NCBI GenBank assembly: GCA_900549705.1
Contig: URPI01000126.1
Coordinates: 1-6,181, forward strand
DNA from: an uncultured Eubacteriales bacterium
GTDB lineage: Bacteria; Bacillota; Clostridia; Oscillospirales; Oscillospiraceae
Direction of reading: 5' to 3'
Length of the DNA: 6,181 nucleotides
The position numbers and the translations under genes were made by a program. The notes under the pieces are model-generated. The model saw nothing but the letters and a program-made list of their open reading frames with translations, had not been told where the DNA came from and searched no databases. Shown in pieces: positions 1 through 5,440 of the stretch (position 1 is its first letter; the number at the start of each line of letters is the position of its first letter).

Positions 1-2
1 AA

Positions 3-17
3 GGCGGCAGTGCCGCC
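3..17. repeat. short GC-rich hairpin at the window edge
   Basis: A perfect 6-bp stem (GGCGGC / GCCGCC) with loop AGT. It lies in a gene-free stretch (1-160) that also holds a 7-bp inverted pair, ACGAACC at 31-37 and GGTTCGT at 70-76. It may be the end of a terminator or of an interspersed repeat that continues outside the window. No T-tract follows on the + strand, and only TT follows on the minus strand before the window ends. Confidence 0.4.
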
Positions 18-106
18 GGACAATGACGCTACGAACCATGCACCGATACGGTAGTACCCTGACCCGCCCGGTTCGTTACCGCTCAGAAACCGCATTGAAC
101 AGCACC

Positions 107-135
107 TTGTGGGGGCGGATGCTCCACCCCTACAA
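107..135. repeat. GTAGGGG-type hairpin repeat, left flank
   Basis: An imperfect 13-bp inverted repeat with arms 107-119 and 123-135, a TGC loop, one mismatch and one G-T pair. Read on the minus strand it begins TTGTAGGGGTGGA. The same GTAGGGG head followed by a hairpin occurs twice on the + strand in the right flank (around 5994 and 6074), so this looks like one member of an interspersed intergenic repeat family. It lies just beyond the terminator of the leftward unit and has no coding potential. The family assignment is inference. Confidence 0.5.
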
Positions 136-160
136 TCACGAATTACACAAGTTTGCAACA

Positions 161-191
161 AAACGGAGCCCCGTCAAAAGGGGCTCCGTTT
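161..191 (-). terminator. Rho-independent terminator of the leftward ABC-exporter unit
   Basis: A perfect 12-bp stem (AAACGGAGCCCC at 161-172, GGGGCTCCGTTT at 180-191) with a 7-nt loop, starting 9 nt after the stop codon of the ABC exporter. Read on the minus strand, the stem runs into TTTTGTTG, a moderate U-tract. The palindrome could also stop transcripts arriving from the left on the + strand. The arm shares AACGGAGCC with the other leftward terminator at 3349-3378. Confidence 0.85.
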
Positions 192-200
192 CGGTATCAA

Positions 201-1781
201 TCAATGCTTCGTATTAAACAGCTTTCCGTCCTCCACCCGGACGACTTCATCAAACATGGCATCCGAGGACAGGCCGTGGGCAACCATGATGATTGTCTTC
301 TTGGACTTTGCCAGGAAGCCCAGAATGTCTGCTTCCGCGTGTACGTCAATGTCGTTCATGGGTTCGTCAATGAGCAGCAGCTCCTTGCCTCGGTACAGCT
401 CCCGCACCAGGCATATCTTTGCAATCTCGCCGCCGGACAGGTTCTCACCGTTGCGGCTGATAACATAGTCCAGGGGGTGTGTCAGGTGGAGCATGGCGCA
501 TATATCGGAAATCCGCATTCGCTCGTCCTGGGAAATGTCCTTTTCAAACAGGGTGATGTTATCCAGCAGGCTTCCCGCAAACACATACCGCCGTTGGGGG
601 ATATACCCCACGTCACTGCGGCGGCAGCCGGGGTTGCCGTTGATTCGCACCTGACCGGAGGTGGGCACCAGGAACCCGGCCAGCAGCTTCAGCAGGGTGG
701 ATTTGCCGCAGCCGTTGGCCCCGGTTATCAGGTACTTTTTGCCCGCCGTAAATTCATAATCCACATGGTTCAGCAGCGCCTTGCCCCCAATCTCATAGCA
801 CAGAGCATTCACCTGCAAGGAAGCAAAGGGGGTATAGTCTGCATCCTCCTCCCCATGGGGCTGGGAGAGCATGGCGCTGCATTTTTCCCGGTAGCTTTTG
901 GAGCCTCGGATTTCCAGAAACTCGTCAACGATGTTGGAGGAATACTGGGCAACATACTCCACATACAGCAGGCTGGAAGCGAAAATACCCACGGAGATAA
1001 GCCCGTTGTAGGAGAGAATCAGCCCCACCACAAAGCAGAAAATCATCTGGAAATACAGCGCCGACCCGGAAAAGCACTGCACAAAGGAGCGGTATTTTTC
1101 CAGCACGAAATCCGCCTCCTGCATATGTTCCAGCTGCTTGTCATGCAGCCCGCACAGGCGGGGACGGTTGCTCCCGTCAATCAAGTCGTGGGCGGACAGG
1201 ATTTCCTCGCACCGGGAGAGATAGTCGGCTTTGCCGGAGGAGGCGGCGGAATTGAGGGAATGGAAGCGCTTGCCCACCAGCTGGGGGATGAACAGAATCA
1301 GCATCAGCGAGCCGATGATGGCTAGGCACATCTGCCAGCTCACCACAGCCAGCACAATGGTGTAGGCAACCAGCATCAAAATGCTGTTGTACAGGTAAAT
1401 CCGGTTTTCAAAATACAGGGCATACAGCCGTTCCACATCGTTTATCAGGAAGGAGGTGTAGGTTTCCATGCTCTGGGCATGGAAGGGGGTGTAGTCCAGG
1501 TGGGCAATGCTCTCAAAAACGTCCCGCCGGATGGCGGTGCATATCTTCTTCTGATACCGCGCCTTTACGATTTTGTTGAGATACTGGGTTGCCACAATCA
1601 AAACCACACTGAGAATCAGGGTGGAAAAAATAAACAGCAGGGTGGTTTGATTGAGGGATGCAAAATGGTCTACAATATAAGAAAGCAGATAGGGATAATA
1701 GGACACGCACAGGACATTTACAAAGGCCAGAAGATTGGACTGTATAAATTCCCGCCGTCCTGCTTTCAGGTATTTTTTCAA
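201..1781 (-). CDS. ABC exporter half-transporter (fused membrane and ATPase domains)
   Basis: A 526-residue ABC-type exporter subunit. The first 310 or so residues form the transmembrane domain, with six likely helices near 14-38, 47-67, 127-148, 151-170, 240-259 and 262-283. The ATPase domain follows, with A-loop Tyr329, Walker A GANGCGKST (354-362), Q-loop Gln396, signature LSGGE (448-452), Walker B LLLIDEP with catalytic Glu473, and switch His502. All catalytic motifs are intact, so it should hydrolyse ATP, as a homodimer or with a partner encoded elsewhere. The D-loop reads NDID rather than the usual ALD. No peptidase C39 domain is present. The start is TTG: an in-frame TAA lies three codons upstream, the next Met is at residue 105 inside the membrane domain, and only a weak AGG stands 9 nt before it. 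It follows the upstream secreted-protein gene by 32 nt, so translation may be coupled. The substrate is unknown; an exported peptide or lipid is plausible. Confidence 0.93.
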   Translation of the reverse strand: MKKYLKAGRREFIQSNLLAFVNVLCVSYYPYLLSYIVDHFASLNQTTLLFIFSTLILSVVLIVATQYLNKIVKARYQKKICTAIRRDVFESIAHLDYTPFHAQSMETYTSFLINDVERLYALYFENRIYLYNSILMLVAYTIVLAVVSWQMCLAIIGSLMLILFIPQLVGKRFHSLNSAASSGKADYLSRCEEILSAHDLIDGSNRPRLCGLHDKQLEHMQEADFVLEKYRSFVQCFSGSALYFQMIFCFVVGLILSYNGLISVGIFASSLLYVEYVAQYSSNIVDEFLEIRGSKSYREKCSAMLSQPHGEEDADYTPFASLQVNALCYEIGGKALLNHVDYEFTAGKKYLITGANGCGKSTLLKLLAGFLVPTSGQVRINGNPGCRRSDVGYIPQRRYVFAGSLLDNITLFEKDISQDERMRISDICAMLHLTHPLDYVISRNGENLSGGEIAKICLVRELYRGKELLLIDEPMNDIDVHAEADILGFLAKSKKTIIMVAHGLSSDAMFDEVVRVEDGKLFNTKH

Positions 1782-1813
1782 ATGGAGTTACCTGGCCTTT
1801 CTGCTTGGGTGTA

Positions 1814-2719
1814 TCAGCTCCTTGGCTGGATGGTAAATTCCACGGTGTACCACTGCCTGTCGTGGTATTTCCGCATGAGGGAGGGTATCTCCTCCGGGTC
1901 GTAGCAATCCGTAAATTGCATGGCAAGGGAATAATCCCCGGCGGGGAGAGGCTTGCCCTTTTCCGTAACATCAAAGGTCAATTCCGTTGTCCCGCCCATG
2001 GTGAGGGCAGTTCCGATGCAGTCATAGGTGAAGTTATCTTCCAGTGATTCCCATTCCTGGGTGGCGGGATTTTTCTTTTCCAGGAACGCTTCGCTGAACT
2101 GAAGATTTCCAAACTGCTGCCCGCCGGACTGGGTACACACAACGGTGATGACATCATCCGCTTGGGAAACCGTGAACGTCAGCCCCCAGTCCTCGAAGTC
2201 AATGCAGTTTCCGTTTTCGTCGTAGGAATAGCGATAAGACACGATGTCGCTGTGGCTTTCGATGATTGAAAAATCCGCAATCAAATGCTGCTTGCCGTCG
2301 GGGGTCTCGTAAATGTCATAAACGTAATGCAGCCGAAAATCGCCATAGTAGTAGGTAAACTCCGTCAGTCCGTTCTTTGATGTTGCCTTTTCATGGCAAT
2401 AGCCCTGGTCGGCATCCTGCCGTGCGTCGGCAATGAGCCGGTCAACGGTAACGGAACCGTCTTGCAGGGCATCCGCCAGCTTCCGGGTAGTGCCGTCGAT
2501 GTCGATGGTAATGTCGGCAATATCCCAAAGGGTGACTTCCTTGAACTTGCTCTGGGGCAGGGGAATTTTGGTGCAGCCGGAACCGTACTCAGGGGTAACG
2601 GTGATGTGCAGCGATGCTTTTTCGGGAACCGTGCCCTCTGCTGTCACAAGTCCTCCCTGGAAGAAGAATACGCAGACGAGCAAAAAGCAGAGGAAGATAG
2701 GGACAAATGTTTTTTTCAT
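1814..2719 (-). CDS. secreted protein of unknown function with a probable bacterial Ig-like C-terminal domain
   Basis: A 301-residue exported protein. It has a classical signal peptide: Lys2-Lys3, a hydrophobic run to about residue 20, and likely cleavage after VTA at 25-27, with no lipobox cysteine. The middle part (about 62-152) has acidic and aromatic segments such as LWDIADITIDIDG and FTYYYGDFRLHYVYD. The C-terminal part (about 178-298) has the beta-rich pattern of a bacterial Ig-like domain, with an E-x-W-E-S-L strand, a polar turn, PLPAGDYSLAMQF and a closing WYTVEFTI. This resembles the Pfam Big_14 type by recollection; no search was run. The ATG at 2719 was chosen because AAGGAG stands 7 nt before it and the signal peptide starts there; the upstream ATG at 2764 has no ribosome binding site. 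It is the middle gene of the leftward unit. Function is not known; a surface or envelope role is inferred from export alone. Confidence 0.85.
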   Translation of the reverse strand: MKKTFVPIFLCFLLVCVFFFQGGLVTAEGTVPEKASLHITVTPEYGSGCTKIPLPQSKFKEVTLWDIADITIDIDGTTRKLADALQDGSVTVDRLIADARQDADQGYCHEKATSKNGLTEFTYYYGDFRLHYVYDIYETPDGKQHLIADFSIIESHSDIVSYRYSYDENGNCIDFEDWGLTFTVSQADDVITVVCTQSGGQQFGNLQFSEAFLEKKNPATQEWESLEDNFTYDCIGTALTMGGTTELTFDVTEKGKPLPAGDYSLAMQFTDCYDPEEIPSLMRKYHDRQWYTVEFTIQPRS

Positions 2720-2809
2720 GTTTCTTCTCCTTTTCTTATGATGTGTGGACATGGAAGCCCACATCGGGCGAGGACAGCCGGTTCGATTTGCCAGGGGGAT
2801 GCCGCAATG

Positions 2810-3232
2810 TTATGATTTCACGTCAGCATTCTCGACCCAGCTGCCAATGTATATGGGGATGTCCGAAAAACGTTGGAAAAATGTGACGGTGGCATCCGCC
2901 GGAATATAATATAAACCATCTTCTGTCAGAATCACATTTCCCGCTACCCCTGAGTCCCCTGTTAGTGAATACTGATTGTCGATGTATTTGGCATAGCTTC
3001 CTTGCTCCAGAACGCCGTCTGTTTGATTGTACAAAGTGTAGGATTGGCTTTTGTCGAATACAAGATAGGTGCAATCGGTTGAAAAGGCGTTTGTACAATA
3101 AGAACCTGTAATGGGCAAGGGAATATCGGAAGTTGCACGTTCATACTGCATCAGATTTGCAGCCAAGGAAACCAACATGACCACAATCAATAAAATAAGG
3201 GACAGCGTGGAAATGGTAATTTTCTGTTTCAT
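2810..3232 (-). CDS. small membrane-anchored extracytoplasmic protein, unknown function
   Basis: A 140-residue protein with one N-terminal transmembrane helix (about 5-27) after a short Lys-containing start, so the rest should lie outside the cell as an uncleaved or signal-anchored domain. The external part is beta-rich, with the repeated pattern GSYCTN...TYLVFDKSQSYTLYNQ...LEQGSYAKYIDNQYSL and an ending SDIPIYIGSW. By recollection this resembles small clostridial anchored proteins that pair a GTY-type strand with a YLVFD strand; I know no assigned function. Two cysteines (46 and 54) could form a disulfide. The start is uncertain: ATG at 3232 opens directly on the helix, ATG at 3247 and TTG at 3256 are alternatives, and the only Shine-Dalgarno-like run (AAGGGA) fits none at ideal spacing. 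It is the first gene after the promoter at 3307-3335. No terminator or promoter is visible in the 90 nt before the next gene. Confidence 0.75.
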   Translation of the reverse strand: MKQKITISTLSLILLIVVMLVSLAANLMQYERATSDIPLPITGSYCTNAFSTDCTYLVFDKSQSYTLYNQTDGVLEQGSYAKYIDNQYSLTGDSGVAGNVILTEDGLYYIPADATVTFFQRFSDIPIYIGSWVENADVKS

Positions 3233-3306
3233 GTCAGCAGAATTCATTCCCTTCAAAATTAGATAGGAAGTTTTGCAGGATGATGGAAAATGGTTGGCTC
3301 AATTTG

Positions 3307-3335
3307 AGTATACCAGTGCAAATAATTTTTGTCAA
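3307..3335 (-). promoter_or_regulatory. sigma-A promoter for the leftward three-gene unit
   Basis: On the minus strand, a perfect -35 TTGACA (3330-3335), a 17-nt spacer and -10 TATACT (3307-3312) with a TG extended -10 element. Transcription should start near 3300, giving a leader of about 50-70 nt before the 2810-3232 gene. The spacer carries TGCAAAT on the + strand (3317-3323), a motif also found in the divergent promoters near 4120-4180. The promoter begins 14 nt beyond the preceding gene's terminator. Confidence 0.87.
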
Positions 3336-3348
3336 TGGTTAATGGAGA

Positions 3349-3378
3349 AACGGAGCCTGTTTGAAATGAGGCTCCGTT
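3349..3378 (-). terminator. Rho-independent terminator of the LCP-like gene
   Basis: A perfect 10-bp stem (AACGGAGCCT / AGGCTCCGTT) with a 10-nt loop, 17 nt after the stop codon at 3396. On the minus strand it is followed by a short TTTCTCC tract, so it may be leaky. It separates the single gene from the next leftward unit, whose promoter follows immediately. Confidence 0.75.
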
Positions 3379-3395
3379 GTGGTGTGAATCATATT

Positions 3396-4052
3396 TTAAG
3401 CAGCAGGGGAAACGGAAATCGTACAGCCGTCACATCCGCTTATCAGCTCGGTGAGATAGGCGCAGATTGTGTCTGCATCGGCATCGGCTTCGGTGTTGTC
3501 TGCGATAAATGCAATCAGCTGGTTCTGCGCTGCATCGTCCAGCTGGGCAATGCCAACGAGGATGCGCCCCAGTGCAGCCAGCGGGTCAGCGCTGATAGCG
3601 GCAATGTGCAGCTGGGACAGGACTTCGGCAACCACATCGGGGGAATCTTCTTTGTGAGAAATCAAAATCGTATGGGCAGGGGAGATGCCAAAGCTGCTTT
3701 GCGCCGCAACGGTGGAAAAATCGATGGCCATGGCTTCCCCCTCCCAGGCTTGCCCCAGAAGAAAGGCTTGCCCCAGGGTCAGCGAATTGGAGAGAATATG
3801 ATTTTTGTACGAGGAAATGAAAATGCTCTGGTCAGCGGGCAGCTGCGTTACGGTGAGCTTCTGCTCCTCCGGGTTAGGGGAGAGATAGAAAAAGAAATCA
3901 GAGGATGCTTCAGCCTGTTCGGACTGCACAATGAGGAGCAATCCATCTGCTTCCGGTGCGTCATTGTGTGTGTCGGTGTCAGCAAACGAACAAGGGATGA
4001 TGCTGATGAACAGGGAGATGCAAAGGAGTGTGGTCAAGATTTTTTTCAGCAT
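3396..4052 (-). CDS. exported protein, possibly a degenerate LytR-CpsA-Psr (LCP)-like domain
   Basis: A 218-residue exported protein. The signal peptide spans about 1-24 (Lys3-Lys4, hydrophobic core, likely cleavage after SFA). The mature part can be laid along an LCP domain. LLLIVQSE (38-45) fits the first strand; SSD (50-52) fits the usual RSD; FFFYLSPNPEEQKLTVTQLPAD (53-74) fits the strand pair ending IPRD; AFLLGQ (96-101) fits AYAYGG; FGISPAHTILI (121-131) fits the LGIPIDYYV strand; and a helical tail containing DNTEADADADTICAYL (185-200) closes it. The two aspartates are kept but both expected arginines are replaced (S51, A73), and the arginine-rich YVRxR segment is absent, so phosphotransferase activity is unlikely. 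The domain call is a by-eye alignment and may be wrong. The tail has CDGC (207-210), a possible disulfide. The start ATG has a perfect AGGAGG 6 nt upstream. It is a single-gene unit with its own promoter and terminator. Confidence 0.88.
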   Translation of the reverse strand: MLKKILTTLLCISLFISIIPCSFADTDTHNDAPEADGLLLIVQSEQAEASSDFFFYLSPNPEEQKLTVTQLPADQSIFISSYKNHILSNSLTLGQAFLLGQAWEGEAMAIDFSTVAAQSSFGISPAHTILISHKEDSPDVVAEVLSQLHIAAISADPLAALGRILVGIAQLDDAAQNQLIAFIADNTEADADADTICAYLTELISGCDGCTISVSPAA

Positions 4053-4115
4053 AATAAACCTCCTATTGAGACTTGAAGTTTCGGGTTCATGAAGACGTGT
4101 ACACTGCCTAACTTG

Positions 4116-4144
4116 AATATAGCATTTGCATTACTATTTGTCAA
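4116..4144 (-). promoter_or_regulatory. sigma-A promoter for the LCP-like gene
   Basis: On the minus strand, a perfect -35 TTGACA (4139-4144), a 17-nt spacer and -10 TATATT (4116-4121) with a TG extended -10 element. The spacer contains AATGCAAAT. Transcription should start near 4109, giving a leader of about 57 nt. The leader carries an 8-bp palindrome, GTGTACAC (4097-4104), close to the start point, a possible regulator site. AGGAGG precedes the start codon by 6 nt. Confidence 0.87.
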
Positions 4145-4151
4145 TATCATT

Positions 4152-4162
4152 TTTGTTACAAA
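4152..4162. promoter_or_regulatory. candidate operator between the divergent promoters
   Basis: The palindrome TTTGT-T-ACAAA lies within 2 nt of the midpoint between the two divergent -35 boxes (4139-4144 and 4167-4172). A second inverted pair, TTTGCATT (4125-4132) and AATGCAAA (4171-4178), sits in or at the edge of the two promoter spacers and is roughly symmetrical about the same centre. PadR proteins often bind inverted repeats at their own promoter, so PadR is the natural candidate. The sequence does not match the ATGT-N8-ACAT form known for some family members. Confidence 0.4.
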
Positions 4163-4166
4163 GGCA

Positions 4167-4195
4167 TTGAAATGCAAAAGGGGCTATGATACAAT
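4167..4195 (+). promoter_or_regulatory. sigma-A promoter for the padR operon
   Basis: A -35 TTGAAA (4167-4172), 17-nt spacer and -10 TACAAT (4190-4195) with a TG extended -10 element. Transcription should start near 4202, leaving a leader of about 18 nt that contains GGAG 8 nt before the padR ATG. AATGCAAA overlaps the -35 box and the start of the spacer. Confidence 0.82.
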
Positions 4196-4219
4196 CACCC
4201 TAGAAACGGAGCGTGTAAC

Positions 4220-4573
4220 ATGGCAATGGATGGAGAGCAGTCTAATTTCCGCCGGGGCGTGATGTCGCTGGTGCTGCTGAGCCTGCTGAAACGGGAAGAT
4301 ATGTACGGTTATCAGCTGGTGACGGAGATACAGCGGCTCAGCGAGGGGAAAATTGTGACGCAAGAGGGGTCGTTGTACCCGGTGCTATACAAGCTGGAGG
4401 ACCAGGGCCTGATTTCCAGCCGGAAGGTTCCGGTGGGCAAACGAATGAATCGGGTATACTATCATTTGGAGCCTGGCGGAGCGCAGCGCTTGGCGGAATT
4501 GATTGCGGATTACAAAGCCGTGGTGCAGGGTGTCTTTTTGATTGTGGGTGAAACGGATGAACCAGAGAAGTAA
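4220..4573 (+). CDS. PadR-family transcriptional regulator
   Basis: A 117-residue PadR-type winged-helix DNA-binding protein. Family hallmarks are LVLLSLLKREDMYGYQLVTEI (about 17-37, with the YGY at 29-31), EGSLYPVLYKLEDQGLI (49-65, the recognition helix region) and the wing RKVPVGKRMNRVYYHLEPGG (68-87). A single short C-terminal helix (about 88-108) places it among the small PadR proteins that dimerise through that helix. These usually repress their own promoter and respond to a ligand or partner protein. It is the first gene of a four-gene operon and overlaps the next gene by 17 nt, which suggests translational coupling. That neighbour is a DUF1700/HAAS-like membrane protein, a common partner of PadR regulators in Firmicutes and a probable controller of its activity. 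GGAG precedes the start by 8 nt. The signal sensed is unknown. Confidence 0.95.
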   Translation: MAMDGEQSNFRRGVMSLVLLSLLKREDMYGYQLVTEIQRLSEGKIVTQEGSLYPVLYKLEDQGLISSRKVPVGKRMNRVYYHLEPGGAQRLAELIADYKAVVQGVFLIVGETDEPEK

Positions 4574-4811
4574 AAGGGCGGTCATCGAGCGCTATCTGCG
4601 GAAGGTGCGGCGGGCGCTTCCCATCCCCGGCAAGACCAAGCGGGCACTGGTGCAGCAAATCAGAGAGTCCATTTATGAGCAGACCGGGGAGGCCACTGAG
4701 CTGGACGAAGCCGCATTGGTGGAGAAATTTGGAACTCCACGGCAGATTGTCGAAAGCTATGTGGAGAATATGAGTGTCTCCGAGTTTATGGACGATATGT
4801 GCGTGAGACGA
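4546..4811 (+). repeat. tandem duplication, copy 1
   Basis: The first copy of a direct repeat whose second copy lies 437 nt downstream (4983-5248). It covers the last codons of padR and residues 1-85 of the first HAAS-like gene. The encoded residues 1-85 are identical at 64 of 85 positions between copies, and the DNA stays closely similar, for example across the segments encoding IERYLRKVR and PIPGKTKR. Confidence 0.85.
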
Positions 4812-4964
4812 AAGGTGATTCGGATTGTACTTGCGGCGCTATTGGCTGCTTTTATTGTCCGCACCCTTGTGGTTGGCGGCGTTTGGTTGAATCACCGCAT
4901 CAATGGCAGCATTGAATATCCCGTTTATTATATAACAGATCCGGCGGCGACAACGGAAGGATAA
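4557..4964 (+). CDS. DUF1700/HAAS-like small membrane protein, first copy
   Basis: A 135-residue protein with a cytoplasmic N-terminal helical domain (about 8-72): IERYLRKVRRALPIPGKTKR, then a helix RALVQQIRESIYEQTGE, then LDEAALVEKFGTPRQIVESYVENM. The ending E-x-FGTP-x-x-I is the hallmark of the DUF1700/HAAS helical signalling domains; the related DUF6120 family is an alternative name for this version. One transmembrane helix follows (about 86-110), leaving a short outside tail of 25 residues ending TDPAATTEG. Such proteins are commonly encoded next to PadR and are thought to relay envelope signals to it. It lacks the larger external sensor domain many relatives carry. The start is ATG 4557 with GGGTG 6 nt before it, inside the end of padR; the TTG at 4542 is less likely because the second copy also begins MNQR. 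It is co-transcribed with padR. Confidence 0.88.
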   Translation: MNQRSKRAVIERYLRKVRRALPIPGKTKRALVQQIRESIYEQTGEATELDEAALVEKFGTPRQIVESYVENMSVSEFMDDMCVRRKVIRIVLAALLAAFIVRTLVVGGVWLNHRINGSIEYPVYYITDPAATTEG

Positions 4965-4982
4965 AGCACATTTTGTGCGGTG

Positions 4983-5248
4983 GGGTGAGACCAATGAACC
5001 AGAGAAGGAAAAAGACGGTTATCGAGCGCTATCTGCGGAAGGTGCGGTGGGCGCTTCCCATTCCCGGCAAGACCAAGCGGGTGCTGCTGCGGCAAATCAG
5101 GGAAGCGGTTTATGAGCAAACCGAGGAATGCACCGGGCTGGATGAAGCGGCATTGATTGCGAAATTTGGCACCCCACGGCAGATTATCGAAGGCTACATG
5201 GAAAACATGAGTGCTTCCGAGTTCGTCAAGGATATGCGTGTGAGGAGA
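4983..5248 (+). repeat. tandem duplication, copy 2
   Basis: The second copy of the 4546-4811 segment. Just before the second gene's ATG, and running into it, the sequence can still be read in the old padR frame as GETNEPEK, against GETDEPEK at the real PadR C-terminus. The duplicated unit therefore included the end of padR, and copy 2 is the derived one. Confidence 0.85.
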
Positions 5249-5440
5249 AGAATTATCTGGGCTGTTTCTGCGGCGGCACTGGACATGATGAGCGGCGGTG
5301 CACTGGCTTTTTGTATATACCGTGCGGCTGTGGTAGGCGGCATTTGGTGGCAACATCACCTCAATGATGGTGGCTATGAAGAAGAATACATTACGAATGT
5401 TGTAAGAGTAACATATCCAGAGGAGGAGACAGAAGGATGA
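4994..5440 (+). CDS. DUF1700/HAAS-like small membrane protein, second copy
   Basis: A 148-residue paralogue of the preceding gene, with 64 of the first 85 residues identical. It has the same layout: N-terminal helical domain (about 8-72) with PIPGKTKR and KFGTPRQIIEGY, then a transmembrane region (about 87-118), then an outside tail of about 30 residues. After residue 85 the copies diverge. This one has a longer, Gly/Ala/Met-rich membrane segment (LDMMSGGALAFCIY) and an acidic tail (GGYEEEYITN ... YPEEETEG). A VGG-[VI]-W-x-x-H motif near the outer membrane face is kept in both. The start is ATG 4994, with GGGTGAG 5 nt upstream inherited from the duplicated padR end; the TTG at 4973 is rejected. 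Its stop overlaps the next ATG by 4 nt (ATGA), so translation is probably coupled. It may have diverged to sense or bind something different, or to dimerise with copy 1. Confidence 0.87.
   Translation: MNQRRKKTVIERYLRKVRWALPIPGKTKRVLLRQIREAVYEQTEECTGLDEAALIAKFGTPRQIIEGYMENMSASEFVKDMRVRRRIIWAVSAAALDMMSGGALAFCIYRAAVVGGIWWQHHLNDGGYEEEYITNVVRVTYPEEETEG

Noticed and set aside
153..1325. 390-codon open frame on the + strand
   Set aside because: It is antisense to the ABC exporter, overlaps its terminator, has no ribosome binding site and gives a low-complexity protein typical of the mirror of an ABC ATPase gene.
2720..2764. N-terminal extension of the secreted protein to the ATG at 2764
   Set aside because: It would place 15 polar and basic residues before a complete signal peptide and has no ribosome binding site. 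The ATG at 2719 has AAGGAG at good spacing.
2740..2765. Weak stem-loop in the 90-nt gap between the two leftward genes
   Set aside because: The stem is short and bulged (GATGTG / CACATC with extra bases) with no T-tract, so it is not a convincing terminator or regulatory hairpin.
3273..4076. 267-codon open frame on the + strand
   Set aside because: It is antisense to the exported LCP-like gene, which has a perfect ribosome binding site, promoter and signal peptide. The + frame crosses a promoter and a terminator and has no start signals.
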